Shown here in pieces: positions 1 to 7,919 of a DNA stretch of 12,081 nucleotides. Positions within the stretch are counted from its first letter, which is position 1. Each line of letters begins with the position of its first letter. Position numbers and translations under genes: made by a program. Below the pieces are notes generated by a model. The model saw only the letters and a list, made by a program, of their open reading frames with translations, made no database searches and had not been told where the DNA came from. The stretch is from Dehalococcoidia bacterium UBA3254 (GTDB lineage Bacteria; Chloroflexota; Dehalococcoidia; Dehalococcoidales; UBA3254), in assembly GCA_002362735.1 (NCBI GenBank), contig DEUU01000248.1, positions 1 to 12,081 on the forward strand, in the 5' to 3' direction.

Positions 1-74
1 GTCCTTCAAATGATAATATTACAAAGACTGTATTATTGATTGTGATATTGTTTCTTTTCATCAGGCCTGCCTTT

Positions 75-1502
75 TTAAAGATAGTCTTTAAGTTTTATGC
101 TGTTACTCGGATGACGGAGGATACTCAGAGCTTTACACTCTATTTGTCTTACTCTTTCCCTGGTTACACCCAGTTCGGTGCTTACTTCTTCCAAAGTGCG
201 GCTATAACCGTCATCGAGACCAAATCGAAGTTCTATAACCCGTCTCTCTCGAATCGGTAGTGAGTCCAGCGTGTCACGGAGTTGTTCGTGAAGTAATACT
301 TCGGCAAGTTGCTCTTCCGGACGAGGAATGGACTGGTCCTCTATACAGTCGCTGAGTTGGTCATCCTCTTCGCCGATCGGGGTCTCGAGTGAGATGGGTT
401 CGCGGGAAATAGCTGCCAGTAGCCACTCTACCTTTTCCGTCGTAATATTGGTCTCACCCGCCAGTTCTTTGTTTGTGGGTTTGCGCCCGTATTGCTGAGA
501 AAATCTTTGGCGGGCCTGGGCTAGTTTTCGTATAGTATCTACGACATGGACAGGTAATCTGACCGTTCGAGAATGGTCGGCAATAGCTCGGCTGATAGCC
601 TGTCGGATCCACCATGTAGCGTAAGTACTGAATTTAAAATTTCGCCGGTGATCAAATTTTTTAACAGTACGAATTAGCCCGATATTGCCTTCCTGGATAA
701 GGTCCGGGAGAGGCAATCCTCTACCGGTGAATTTTTTGGCAACGCTGACAACCAGGCGCAAGTTAGCCACGATGAGGTGGTCTCCGGCTTCTCGCGCTCT
801 ATTTCGGATCTGTCGATAAAATAAAGATATCTCAGGCTCTCGAGCCTTAAGGTCAGACCGAAAACTTTCTAACTTGATGAGGTCGACAAACGGGGTTTGT
901 GAATTCTGTTCAGTGGTGTCATTTAGAATTGGCCAGTAGGTCAGTTGAAGGTCTAATGACAACTGTGTCAGTTCTCGAAAAGTCTGTTCAATATTTGATT
1001 CGGAAATTTGAGCCAGTTTGTTTATTAAAAGAGGGTCGATATATCCGTCTATCTCATGGAGCAATTCGGGGCGAGCACCTTTATAAGAAATAATATCAGA
1101 AATTGGGATATCTAGCTCGGTGCAAAGATTTTTGAATAATAAGGATTCCCTGCAGAGGTTGTCAAAAACTACCAGCAGTATCTCATAAGCTAATGGTTTC
1201 CGGTCATGCCTGGTGGAAAAGTCCTGCTCCAGTTGTGTTAGATATTTATCCTGCTCAATGAAACTACCCAGTTTTCTTTCTTCCAGACCTTTCAGCATGG
1301 GAGTACGTCTGGTTTCCGACAAATAAAGATGCACCAGGTTTTCGGAAGTGTCAATCTCTTCCGGTGGATTACGAGGCTCTTCTTCTGTCCATTGGGTTTC
1401 AGGTTCAAAGGTATCAGGTACTTTGCGGTATGTCACTTCAATTGAATCGTCTTCAGAAAAGGCTGTTTTTGTGACTGGATATTTCTTGGTAGTGGTTTTC
1501 AT
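75..1502 (-). CDS. RNA polymerase sigma factor, sigma-70 family (RpoD/SigA type)
   Basis: This protein directs core RNA polymerase to promoters. Region 1.2 lies near residues 54-86 ([15 protein letters not shown]). Region 2 covers about 236-305 and keeps the -10 melting motif [14 protein letters not shown]. Region 3 is about 312-385. Region 4 is about 405-470, with the -35 recognition helix [13 protein letters not shown] and the typical ending LRHPS...KLKDYL. No acidic region 1.1 is visible before region 1.2. Between 1.2 and 2 there is a divergent insert of about 150 residues. The start is supported by GGAGG four bases before ATG. At 475 residues the protein is complete. The DNA-contacting residues look like those of a primary sigma, but the unusual region 1.2 ([12 protein letters not shown]) would also fit a group 2 paralog, and this window cannot decide between them. 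It is transcribed divergently from the response regulator; I see no clear terminator after the stop. Confidence 0.93.
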   Translation of the reverse strand: MKTTTKKYPVTKTAFSEDDSIEVTYRKVPDTFEPETQWTEEEPRNPPEEIDTSENLVHLYLSETRRTPMLKGLEERKLGSFIEQDKYLTQLEQDFSTRHDRKPLAYEILLVVFDNLCRESLLFKNLCTELDIPISDIISYKGARPELLHEIDGYIDPLLINKLAQISESNIEQTFRELTQLSLDLQLTYWPILNDTTEQNSQTPFVDLIKLESFRSDLKAREPEISLFYRQIRNRAREAGDHLIVANLRLVVSVAKKFTGRGLPLPDLIQEGNIGLIRTVKKFDHRRNFKFSTYATWWIRQAISRAIADHSRTVRLPVHVVDTIRKLAQARQRFSQQYGRKPTNKELAGETNITTEKVEWLLAAISREPISLETPIGEEDDQLSDCIEDQSIPRPEEQLAEVLLHEQLRDTLDSLPIRERRVIELRFGLDDGYSRTLEEVSTELGVTRERVRQIECKALSILRHPSNSIKLKDYL

Positions 1503-1935
1503 TAAGCCTCCAATTGTCCGTATTTCTTTTTGCGCAAAAAATCTGTGTCGGTACTATTCAGTGAAAGTGGAAAGTGACCACGAGTTTAAAATGGACCTCC
1601 AGCCTCCGCTCCTCCACCTGCAAGCCTTATTCGCTTGGGCACTAAAACAATTTTATTATCCCGACCTGCAATTGTAATCCGCTGGTACACGCAATTTGCC
1701 ATACAGATGGCACGATCAACAAATGGCCGGTACGCTTAATTTAATAACTGATTTGATTAGAAAAAATAAGCTTTTTCATCATGGTTTTCTAAGTATTATC
1801 ACCTACAAAAATTCTTATCTGTATTACTAATGCCTACAAATCCTCCCACGATTAGGGTATGTCCTTTTGGTGATGTATTCACAAAGCGAGTTACATGTGA
1901 TATATAAATAACAGAAGCTATTTGTTGGGTGGGTG
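1503..1935. other. Divergent intergenic region with a 14-bp palindrome
   Basis: This 430-bp gap separates the sigma factor gene (minus) from the response regulator gene (plus). I see no convincing gene in it; the open frames on the plus strand have no ribosome-binding site and no recognisable protein. A perfect palindrome TTTTTGCGCAAAAA lies at 1527-1540, about 25 bp upstream of the sigma start codon, and could be an operator or simply AT-rich sequence. A tandem CACTTTC repeat lies on the minus strand around 1561-1577. I could not identify a good promoter for the sigma gene. The promoter of the response regulator is listed separately. Confidence 0.5.
1878..1906 (+). promoter_or_regulatory. 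Sigma-70-type promoter for the response regulator
   Basis: TTCACA (1878-1883) and TATATA (1901-1906) are separated by exactly 17 bp, which matches a vegetative promoter well. Transcription would begin near 1913, leaving a leader of about 20 nt before the start codon. Confidence 0.55.
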
Positions 1936-2616
1936 ATGGAAAAGATTAAGGTTTTGGTGGCGGATGATCATCCTGCATTTCGAGAAGGTCTTTGTCGCCT
2001 TCTGAAAGATGAAACTGATCTTGAGGTTGTGGCCATGCCAGAAGATGGGGAGGAAGCTGTTGAATTAGCGAAAAAGCTTCAGCCGGATGTTGCTATCATT
2101 GATATATCTATGCCCAAGCTCAATGGTATCGAAGCGGCCAAACAGATCCGGGTTGCTTCGCCCGCCACGGCAATTCTCATGGTGAGTGCCTATAGCTATC
2201 CGTCGTATGTGTTAGCTGCGTTGCGAGCCGGCGCAGCAGGGTACCTCTTAAAAAATGCCCCTCTTCACGAGCTTATCAGTGCGGTCCGACTTGTCCATTC
2301 CGGGGAAGGGGTATTTGATCTGAAAGCCACCGGTAAAATTCTCAGGCGTCTGGCAACTGATAAGGTTGAAAAACGGAAGGATCTCGAGGAGTTGCATCCT
2401 CGTGAACTCCAGGTCCTTAACTTGGCAGCCAAGGGAGTGGGAAATAAGGAGATAGCTAATCAATTAGGTATCAGCGAACGCACTGTACAGACTCATCTGG
2501 TTAATATCTTTAGAAAACTTCGCGTCAGTTCCCGCACAGAAGCAGTCTTGCATGCCTTAAAAGAGGGCTGGTTGACTTTGGATGACCTGCCGAATAAAGA
2601 TGAAACTGCGGGATAA
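1936..2616 (+). CDS. NarL/FixJ-family DNA-binding response regulator
   Basis: This is a two-component transcription factor. Residues 1-120 form a receiver domain: the acidic pair D11/D12, the phosphoacceptor D57 in AIIDISMP, S85 and K107 (GYLLK) are all present (numbered from the GTG at 1933). Residues ~150-215 are a LuxR-type helix-turn-helix with the hallmark LHPRELQVLNLAAKGVGNKEIANQLGISERTVQTH. The length of ~226 residues is normal. The frame opens with GTG (1933) directly followed by ATG (1936). I prefer the ATG because the only purine-rich stretch, GGGTGGG at 1927-1933, would otherwise run into the start; the true start remains uncertain by one codon. The HPK7-type kinase that ends 8 bp downstream on the opposite strand is the obvious candidate partner. 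Confidence 0.95.
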   Translation: MEKIKVLVADDHPAFREGLCRLLKDETDLEVVAMPEDGEEAVELAKKLQPDVAIIDISMPKLNGIEAAKQIRVASPATAILMVSAYSYPSYVLAALRAGAAGYLLKNAPLHELISAVRLVHSGEGVFDLKATGKILRRLATDKVEKRKDLEELHPRELQVLNLAAKGVGNKEIANQLGISERTVQTHLVNIFRKLRVSSRTEAVLHALKEGWLTLDDLPNKDETAG

Positions 2617-2624
2617 TTTGTAGA

Positions 2625-4577
2625 CTAGTTTGGCACAGGTAAAGTGACTATTATTTTCGTGCCGTTTTGAGGTCTGGCATGAATTGAGAAGGATCCTCCG
2701 AGCAGTCGAGTTCGCTCTTCTATTCCGAAAAGTCCAAGCTTCCCCTGGTTTACCAGGTCGCTTAATCTCTCTGGCAGGATAAAGCCTTGACCGTCATCTG
2801 TTATATTCAGTTTTACTTTCCCGTTCAAATAACTGACAGTAACATTCACTTTGTCCGCTAAACTAAATTTTTTAACATTGCTGAGCGCTTCTTGAGTGAT
2901 TCTAAAGAGATCGATTTCCATGTCTGGGGGTAATGGTTTCTCAATGCCGAAGACTTCCAGAGAAGTTTTAAAGCCTTCCTGATTGAGCTCGTCAGTTAAA
3001 GTTTCCAGAGCTGCCAGCAGCCCCAGATAATCTAATACCCCGGGTCGAAGAGCATAGCTAAAACGGCGGACTTGATCAATGACTTCGCTTATTTTGCCTC
3101 GGAGTTCTTCAAGATATCGTAAAGAGTCTTGCGGACATCGGTCTTTCGACTTAATAATAGCCTCAGTCGCCAGACATAATGCAGAGAGAGACTGCACAGT
3201 TTCCTCATGGAGTTCCTGAGATATTCTCTTGCGTTCCTCTTCCTGGACTTTGGTAATTTGCTTTACATAGAATTCTAGATCTTCCCTCAGCTTTTTGGCT
3301 TCCGTTATATCAACCCAGGTCTGCAGATGAAATTCCGTTGTATTTCCATTTCCCACGGGTATTATGGTTTCTTCTACCCAGAATGGGTCCCCATTTTTCT
3401 TATGAAATAGTTTTTCCTGCTTGTCTTTGTTCTTCTTTAGTGATTTTTGAAAAGTGTCTCCAGACTCAGCCCTGTGTTCGGCTGGCCACCACGGATATGG
3501 CGCTTTTTGATCGATAATCACCTGTGCGGAGAATCCAGTGAGTTTTTCAAAAGCTGGATTGATATAAGAGATAGAAGTATCACCATCGATGACCAGTATG
3601 GGGTTCGGAGAATTTTGCAATAAACTGGCGTTGAACCTTTCGCTCTGTTCAAGAATTCTTTCGGCTTTTTTTCGATCGGTAATTTCAAAAGCGGCACCAA
3701 TCACTCCTGAAATTTGTTTGCTTGTATTAATGAACGCCTCAACCGTACATTGAAATATCTGGCCATTCCGTTCCAATTCGAAGGTTTGAGGGTGACCATT
3801 CAGCGCGTTTTCAAGAGCTGTTAAAAAGATGCTGCTGGTTTCACTTTCAAAATAGTCTGTGATTTTTACTCCAATAATATCGGTATGAGACGATTTTAAA
3901 GTTGAAAGTGCTGCTCCCGTGATTGATGTTAGCTTTAGCTGTGTATCCGTTGTCCATAAAATACAGGGTGTTTGCTCCAGAATCAGACCTAGTTCATTCT
4001 TACTTTTCTGAAGCGCTTCTTCCATTTTTTTCCGTTCGGATATATCACGTATCAGCCAGAGCAGTCCCACGGTCTTGTTCTCTGTATTGCATTGTGGTGA
4101 AACGCTGAGAGAGGCAAAAAACGGGGTGCAGTTTTGTGGCCTTAAATTCACTTCCAGAATTTGCGATCCCCGGAGCCAGTTAAGCTGCATACCAAAGTCT
4201 CGGGCCTTTATTTCCGGTATGAAGTCGTAGATTGGCTTCCCGAGTAACTCTGTTCTGGTAGTTGATAACATTACTAATACGGTCTGATTAGCTTCTTGAA
4301 TGACGCCGGTGCTATCCGTGACGAGGTAGCCGTCCGGTGCAAAGTTGAAGAGCTCCCAATAGCGTTGATATCCTACTACCAGGGTCTGATATGCAAACAA
4401 CAGTTCTTCGTTCTGATGGTTGAAAGCTTTATCTGTTGCCTTTAATTCTTCCGCATATTCGATGAGCTTCTCTGTAGAGATTACGGTTTCAGCCCACTTT
4501 CTTGTATTCCCGTTATGTTGCAGGTTCCTCAATTGATGTGTTAAGGTATCAATTTTTTGAGTAAAAGATTTTTCCAT
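2625..4577 (-). CDS. Soluble PAS-domain sensor histidine kinase (NarX/DegS-like, HPK7)
   Basis: This is a 650-residue kinase without a signal peptide or membrane segment, so it should sense a cytoplasmic cue. A predicted coiled coil (~1-65) precedes three PAS domains at about 70-180, 190-305 and 315-430, the first two ending in DIxERKK/DRKK-type PAC tails. The HisKA_3 dimerisation domain follows, with phosphoacceptor H457 in RISQELHEETVQSL. The HATPase_c domain shows an N-box (EALSN, N567), a DDGQGF G1 box (594-599) and a GLFGIEERTRLLGG G2 box. The N-box continues KKFS where most relatives have KHA or KHS, so a usual His is Phe. No Cys or His cluster in the PAS domains points to a specific cofactor. 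No strong Shine-Dalgarno precedes the ATG. It probably phosphorylates the regulator at 1936-2616. Confidence 0.93.
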   Translation of the reverse strand: MEKSFTQKIDTLTHQLRNLQHNGNTRKWAETVISTEKLIEYAEELKATDKAFNHQNEELLFAYQTLVVGYQRYWELFNFAPDGYLVTDSTGVIQEANQTVLVMLSTTRTELLGKPIYDFIPEIKARDFGMQLNWLRGSQILEVNLRPQNCTPFFASLSVSPQCNTENKTVGLLWLIRDISERKKMEEALQKSKNELGLILEQTPCILWTTDTQLKLTSITGAALSTLKSSHTDIIGVKITDYFESETSSIFLTALENALNGHPQTFELERNGQIFQCTVEAFINTSKQISGVIGAAFEITDRKKAERILEQSERFNASLLQNSPNPILVIDGDTSISYINPAFEKLTGFSAQVIIDQKAPYPWWPAEHRAESGDTFQKSLKKNKDKQEKLFHKKNGDPFWVEETIIPVGNGNTTEFHLQTWVDITEAKKLREDLEFYVKQITKVQEEERKRISQELHEETVQSLSALCLATEAIIKSKDRCPQDSLRYLEELRGKISEVIDQVRRFSYALRPGVLDYLGLLAALETLTDELNQEGFKTSLEVFGIEKPLPPDMEIDLFRITQEALSNVKKFSLADKVNVTVSYLNGKVKLNITDDGQGFILPERLSDLVNQGKLGLFGIEERTRLLGGSFSIHARPQNGTKIIVTLPVPN

Positions 4578-4673
4578 TTATTTAACGGTTGTTAATTTCA
4601 ATTGAACGCTCTCTTTGAGTATCAATCCTCTAATTTCAGTCTAGGGCGTTTAATTAGGTTTATCCTTTATACT

Positions 4674-4702
4674 ATTAAATGCGTAAAAATGCTAGGAGTC
4701 AA
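4674..4702 (-). promoter_or_regulatory. Promoter of the histidine kinase gene
   Basis: On the minus strand TTGACT (4702-4697) and TTTAAT (4679-4674) are 17 bp apart. Transcription would start near 4667 and give a leader of about 90 nt. The promoter overlaps a set of regularly spaced heptamers (see the repeat at 4679-4732). Confidence 0.6.
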
Positions 4703-4732
4703 TACGCATAAGAACCAGTTTTCAATACGTAT
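4679..4732. repeat. Three regularly spaced TACGCAT-like heptamers over the kinase promoter
   Basis: ATGCGTA (4679-4685, inverted), TACGCAT (4703-4709) and TACGTAT (4726-4732) begin 24 and 23 bp apart, about two helical turns. The two direct copies share the longer context CAATACGYATA. The first two flank the promoter spacer and the third lies upstream of -35. This would suit a dimeric or cooperative regulator, but it is inferred from spacing alone. Confidence 0.35.
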
Positions 4733-4779
4733 AAATGCCTATCAAGTTGAATGGTTATTAAATTCGGTAACAAGACCAA

Positions 4780-5790
4780 CTATTCATCAGGAATGAGGAT
4801 TGTTTTTGAATTTAACAGTCCGGTCAATTGAAACCACCGGAAGGTGTCCCTTAATGTCTCATACAAGGGTCGGGGATGATACCCCAGTTCGCGAGTCGCT
4901 CTTGCATGGCTGATGTTATGATTACAGTTAGTCAAAGCTCTTACCGAAACGCTGGTATAAATCTGCCGGCTCCGGGTCAAACGATTGAAAACGGTTACTG
5001 CCGGAGCGCTGGTCAGCGCCAGCCATGCAGGGCAAACAAAGCGGGGAATTGGGACACCCAGGATCTCTTCGGTTATTTTGGCCAGATCGCAAACGGTCGC
5101 CCATCGACCGGAAAGTAGATACTTTGCTCCAACCGGAGCGCTTTTTTCAGCCTCTAAAGCTCCTGCGACTACATCTCGAACATCAACCCAATCAAATCCC
5201 CCTTCCACCAGGGCTGGTAGTTTCCCTCTGGCCATGGTGAGGAGTGTCTCTCCCAGATGAGATAAACCGAAATCGTGAGGTCCTATGACCGCGGTGGGAT
5301 TCAAAATAACCGCATCCAATCCCTGCTCTATTCCCTGGTGCACTTCTCTCTCGCTCGCGGCTTTAGAACGAGCATAAGGAGGTTCATTACGTGAATCTAC
5401 CAGGGGACTCAGTTCATCTACGGGTTCATTTAGCGGTTCTTGATTCATCGCCTCTATTGAGCTGAAATGGATTAAACGGCGGACTCCGTTCTTAAGGCAG
5501 GCTTCAACCACGTTGCGGGTTCCATCAGCATTCACCGACTTAACTACTGACCAGTCATCCTTAGACAATGAAATGAATGCCGCCAGATGATAAACAACGT
5601 CTACTCCAATGAAAGCGCGGTACAGCGAGTTTATGTCATTAACATCTCCGCTTACTAACTCTATATCCAGTCCTTCGAGGGCGCGGAGGTTGTTATGAAC
5701 AATGGCACGTACCGGTCTTCCTTCTTTTAACAGAGCCCGTATAAGATTAGCTCCAATATGGCCGTTCGCACCGGTGACTGCTACTATCAT
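4780..5790 (-). CDS. NAD(P)-dependent epimerase/dehydratase (extended SDR; dihydroflavonol-reductase/HpnA-like)
   Basis: This is a Rossmann-fold oxidoreductase of the extended SDR superfamily, 336 residues. The nucleotide-binding motif TGANGHIG is at residues 6-13, an acidic pair follows in ELVSGDVND, the active-site Ser pair is in IHFSSIEA, and the catalytic YxxxK is YARSK. The C-terminal half, with LNPTAVIGPHDFG and YLLSGRWATVCDLAKI, resembles proteins annotated as NAD-dependent sugar epimerases, dihydroflavonol-4-reductases or hopanoid-associated HpnA. The true substrate cannot be read from sequence, and no sugar or hopanoid genes are nearby. The start is fixed by the SDR N-terminus beginning MIVAVTGANG. 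There is no Shine-Dalgarno; instead a promoter lies directly in front of the ATG. The gene is separated from the kinase downstream by ~200 bp holding that gene's own promoter. Confidence 0.9.
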   Translation of the reverse strand: MIVAVTGANGHIGANLIRALLKEGRPVRAIVHNNLRALEGLDIELVSGDVNDINSLYRAFIGVDVVYHLAAFISLSKDDWSVVKSVNADGTRNVVEACLKNGVRRLIHFSSIEAMNQEPLNEPVDELSPLVDSRNEPPYARSKAASEREVHQGIEQGLDAVILNPTAVIGPHDFGLSHLGETLLTMARGKLPALVEGGFDWVDVRDVVAGALEAEKSAPVGAKYLLSGRWATVCDLAKITEEILGVPIPRFVCPAWLALTSAPAVTVFNRLTRSRQIYTSVSVRALTNCNHNISHARATRELGYHPRPLYETLRDTFRWFQLTGLLNSKTILIPDE

Positions 5791-5798
5791 TGCGGGAT

Positions 5799-5807
5799 AT
5801 TATATCA
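5799..5807 (-). promoter_or_regulatory. Extended -10 promoter giving a near-leaderless epimerase mRNA
   Basis: The minus strand reads TGATATAAT (5807-5799), a perfect extended -10 element, ending 8 bp before the epimerase ATG. Transcription should therefore begin within a base or two of the start codon. No good -35 hexamer is present, which is normal for extended -10 promoters. Confidence 0.6.
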
Positions 5808-5883
5808 TAAAAGCAAAGACCATTTACCGTGATTCGCGGCATGGTTGAAAACGATATATCATGAATATCAAGAAGGAAAAGGA

Positions 5884-5994
5884 ATGTTAGACAAAGCTAT
5901 TGTACCGCTAGATGGTTCTGCTGCTGTTGACGTGGAGTTGCCTTATGCTGAAGAGTTTGTACCGGTAAGACCGTCTGGAGTTATTAGAGATTAA
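5884..5994 (+). pseudogene. Truncated universal stress protein (N-terminal fragment)
   Basis: A 36-codon frame begins MLDKAIVPLDGSAAVDVELP and continues YAEEFVPV. This is the unmistakable first strand and ATP-binding start of a UspA-family protein (compare the common form ILVPLDGSxxAExALPYAE). Complete family members have about 140-150 residues. Here the similarity ends near 5967, followed by eight unrelated codons and a stop. The start has purine-rich AAGGAAAAGGA upstream, but the leader is AT-rich with no clear promoter. The stop overlaps by 3 bp the stop of the convergent ABC ATPase gene. I infer that the rest of the gene was lost when the transporter block was joined here. A translated 36-residue product cannot form a UspA fold. 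It could instead be an independent short gene, but I consider this less likely. Confidence 0.75.
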
Positions 5995-7100
5995 ATAATC
6001 TCCTGATAATACCATTCATATTGTTCAGGAGCTACGGTATCCTTACTCCCGAGCACCTTTAACCTTCTTAACTTTAAAATTAAGTAAACCTCTTTACCGA
6101 TCAGTAAATCCATTTCCCTGGCTAATTCGGAAGGCATTTCGGCTTTTATCTCAGCATCGCCGATTTTTACTTCAATTGTTGCCATCGTGGTTCCGTATAC
6201 AATAGTTTCGATGATTCCTTTGTAACGGTTTACTGAAGGACCGGGAGGCATGATATCTGAGACATAAACATCCCGTGGGGAAATAGCGATTTTTTGCATT
6301 ATACCTTCGTCGTGCGGGAGGATTATCTTTATTCCGTGGCACTCTACTTCCATTAAGCCGGGCACCAACTGGCGACAAGAATCACAATTCAGGATATTTA
6401 AAGAGCCAATAAAATTTGATACTGCCGGGGTAGCCGGCGAGAAGAAAATCTCCTGAGGTTTTCCAACCTGTTCGATTCTTCCCTGGCTCATAATTGCCAG
6501 TCGGTCAGCCAGTTCTTCCGCTTCCATATGATTGTGAGTAATATGAATCGTAGTGACGCCAAGCTCTTGATGGATTCTCCGTAACTCTAGTCTCAAGTAT
6601 TTTGAGGTCTGAACGTCCAGGCTGCTCAACGGTTCGTCCATCAGTAATAATCGCGGCATTGGCGCCAGGGCTCTTGCCAGAGCTACCCTTTGTTTCTCTC
6701 CGCCGCTTAAAGCCCGTATATCACGTTCAAGAAGATGAGAGATTCCCAAAAGATCGGCCATGGTCTGCATTCTTTTTTGAATTTCTAACTTACCGCAGTT
6801 TTTTCGTTTCAGGCCGAAGATAATATTTTCCTGAACATTAAGAAACGGAAACAAAACATAGTCCTGGGGTACATATCCAACCCCCCGTTCTTCAGGCGTC
6901 AGACGGGTAATATTGATCCTGTCAGCCCAGATCTCTCCTTTTCTCAGTTTATGAATTCCGGCCAGGCATTCAATAAACACGGTTTTGCCCGCTCCCGAAG
7001 GACCGAGGACGACAAAATATTCCTTGTCTTGAATGGTTACGTTCAAGTCCTTGAGGGAAAAATCTCCGATATTTATGGATAGGTTCTTAATTTCGATCAT
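5991..7100 (-). CDS. ABC transporter ATP-binding protein, molybdate/tungstate type (ModC/WtpC-like)
   Basis: This is the energy-coupling ATPase of an oxyanion importer, 369 residues, acting at the inner face of the membrane. Walker A GPSGAGKT is at 33-40, the Q-loop at Q79 (YVPQD), signature LSGGEKQ at 131-137, Walker B LLLMDEP at 151-157 and the switch His H189 in ITHNH. The C-terminal part from ~230 looks like a TOBE/MOP-type regulatory domain (ISPRDVYV...YKGIIETIVYG...IEVKIG), as in ModC, WtpC and CysA. This domain may bind the substrate oxyanion and inhibit uptake. The start ATG overlaps the permease stop by 4 bp (ATGA), so the two are translationally coupled. The 3' end runs into the truncated stress protein gene. 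Sulfate cannot be excluded as substrate from this subunit alone. Confidence 0.92.
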   Translation of the reverse strand: MIEIKNLSINIGDFSLKDLNVTIQDKEYFVVLGPSGAGKTVFIECLAGIHKLRKGEIWADRINITRLTPEERGVGYVPQDYVLFPFLNVQENIIFGLKRKNCGKLEIQKRMQTMADLLGISHLLERDIRALSGGEKQRVALARALAPMPRLLLMDEPLSSLDVQTSKYLRLELRRIHQELGVTTIHITHNHMEAEELADRLAIMSQGRIEQVGKPQEIFFSPATPAVSNFIGSLNILNCDSCRQLVPGLMEVECHGIKIILPHDEGIMQKIAISPRDVYVSDIMPPGPSVNRYKGIIETIVYGTTMATIEVKIGDAEIKAEMPSELAREMDLLIGKEVYLILKLRRLKVLGSKDTVAPEQYEWYYQEII

Positions 7101-7906
7101 ATAACGTATTTTTTACCCGTAATTATCCGGATTATCAACAATGCTGCCAGAGAAATGATGACCAGGATAAAAATGAGGGCTACAGCCTGGCCGATATTGG
7201 CGGACGAAAGGCTTAGAGAGATGGCAATCGGCAGGGTCTCCGTTTTCATGGCCGTGGCACCGGCTAATGTTACGGTCGCCCCGAATTCTCCAGTAGCTCT
7301 AGCCCAGGTGAGAATAGCTGAAGCGATCAGCCCATCCTTGGCAAGTGGCAGAATTATTCTAAAAAATGCCTCCGGCTTACTACATCCCAGCGTTCTGCCC
7401 ACCTGTTCGTATCGTAAATCGATACTATCAAAGGTTGATTTTAATAAGCGTATTGCCAGAGCGCTGACGATGGTGAATTGCGCCAGCACGATTCCGGGAA
7501 TTGAAAAGACAAAACGGATCAAATTATTATTGATTCCTGCTCCCAGAGGAGTATTGAAGAAGACCAGCAGCGCTGCGCCGATGGCTACGGGAGAAATAAC
7601 AATAGGCAGGTCTAGCAGACTGTCGATCAGACTTTTACCGAAAAAATTATTCTTGGAAATGGCATAGGCTACCGGGATAGCGATAACAACAGACAGAATG
7701 GTAGTGATGGTCGCGGTGATCAGGCTAAGTTTTACTGCATACAGTGTTTCTTTGGATACAATAGCTGCACCGATGGTGCGCCAGTCAGTGTACGTCAGTA
7801 GAGAGACGATGATAATCACAAAAAATAAAGTTAAAAGGGCGAGGGCGCTGACGGTGGCTGCCCTGAAGGCCTTGTCACCCCCAGCGCCCCTGAGTGCTTT
7901 AAACAT
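7097..7906 (-). CDS. ABC transporter permease, molybdate/tungstate type (ModB/WtpB-like)
   Basis: This is the membrane channel subunit, 269 residues, with about six hydrophobic helices beginning near residues 20-40 and ending near 235-260. The EAA loop that contacts the ATPase is RTLGCSKPEAFFRIILPLAKDGLIA (~190-214). The segment ARATGEFGATVTLAG is characteristic of ModB/CysT/WtpB permeases. The start is supported by AAGGAG five bases before ATG. It lies 13 bp after the binding-protein gene and overlaps the ATPase gene by 4 bp, so the three form one operon. Confidence 0.93.
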   Translation of the reverse strand: MFKALRGAGGDKAFRAATVSALALLTLFFVIIIVSLLTYTDWRTIGAAIVSKETLYAVKLSLITATITTILSVVIAIPVAYAISKNNFFGKSLIDSLLDLPIVISPVAIGAALLVFFNTPLGAGINNNLIRFVFSIPGIVLAQFTIVSALAIRLLKSTFDSIDLRYEQVGRTLGCSKPEAFFRIILPLAKDGLIASAILTWARATGEFGATVTLAGATAMKTETLPIAISLSLSSANIGQAVALIFILVIISLAALLIIRIITGKKYVI

Positions 7907-7919
7907 GAACTCCTTAGGT

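Noticed and set aside
2617..2624. Bidirectional terminator between the convergent regulator and kinase genes
   Set aside because: The gap is 8 bp and no inverted repeat with flanking T/A runs is visible across the two gene ends.
7155..7667. 170-codon ORF on the plus strand within the permease region
   Set aside because: It is a shadow of the clearly identified permease gene on the opposite strand.
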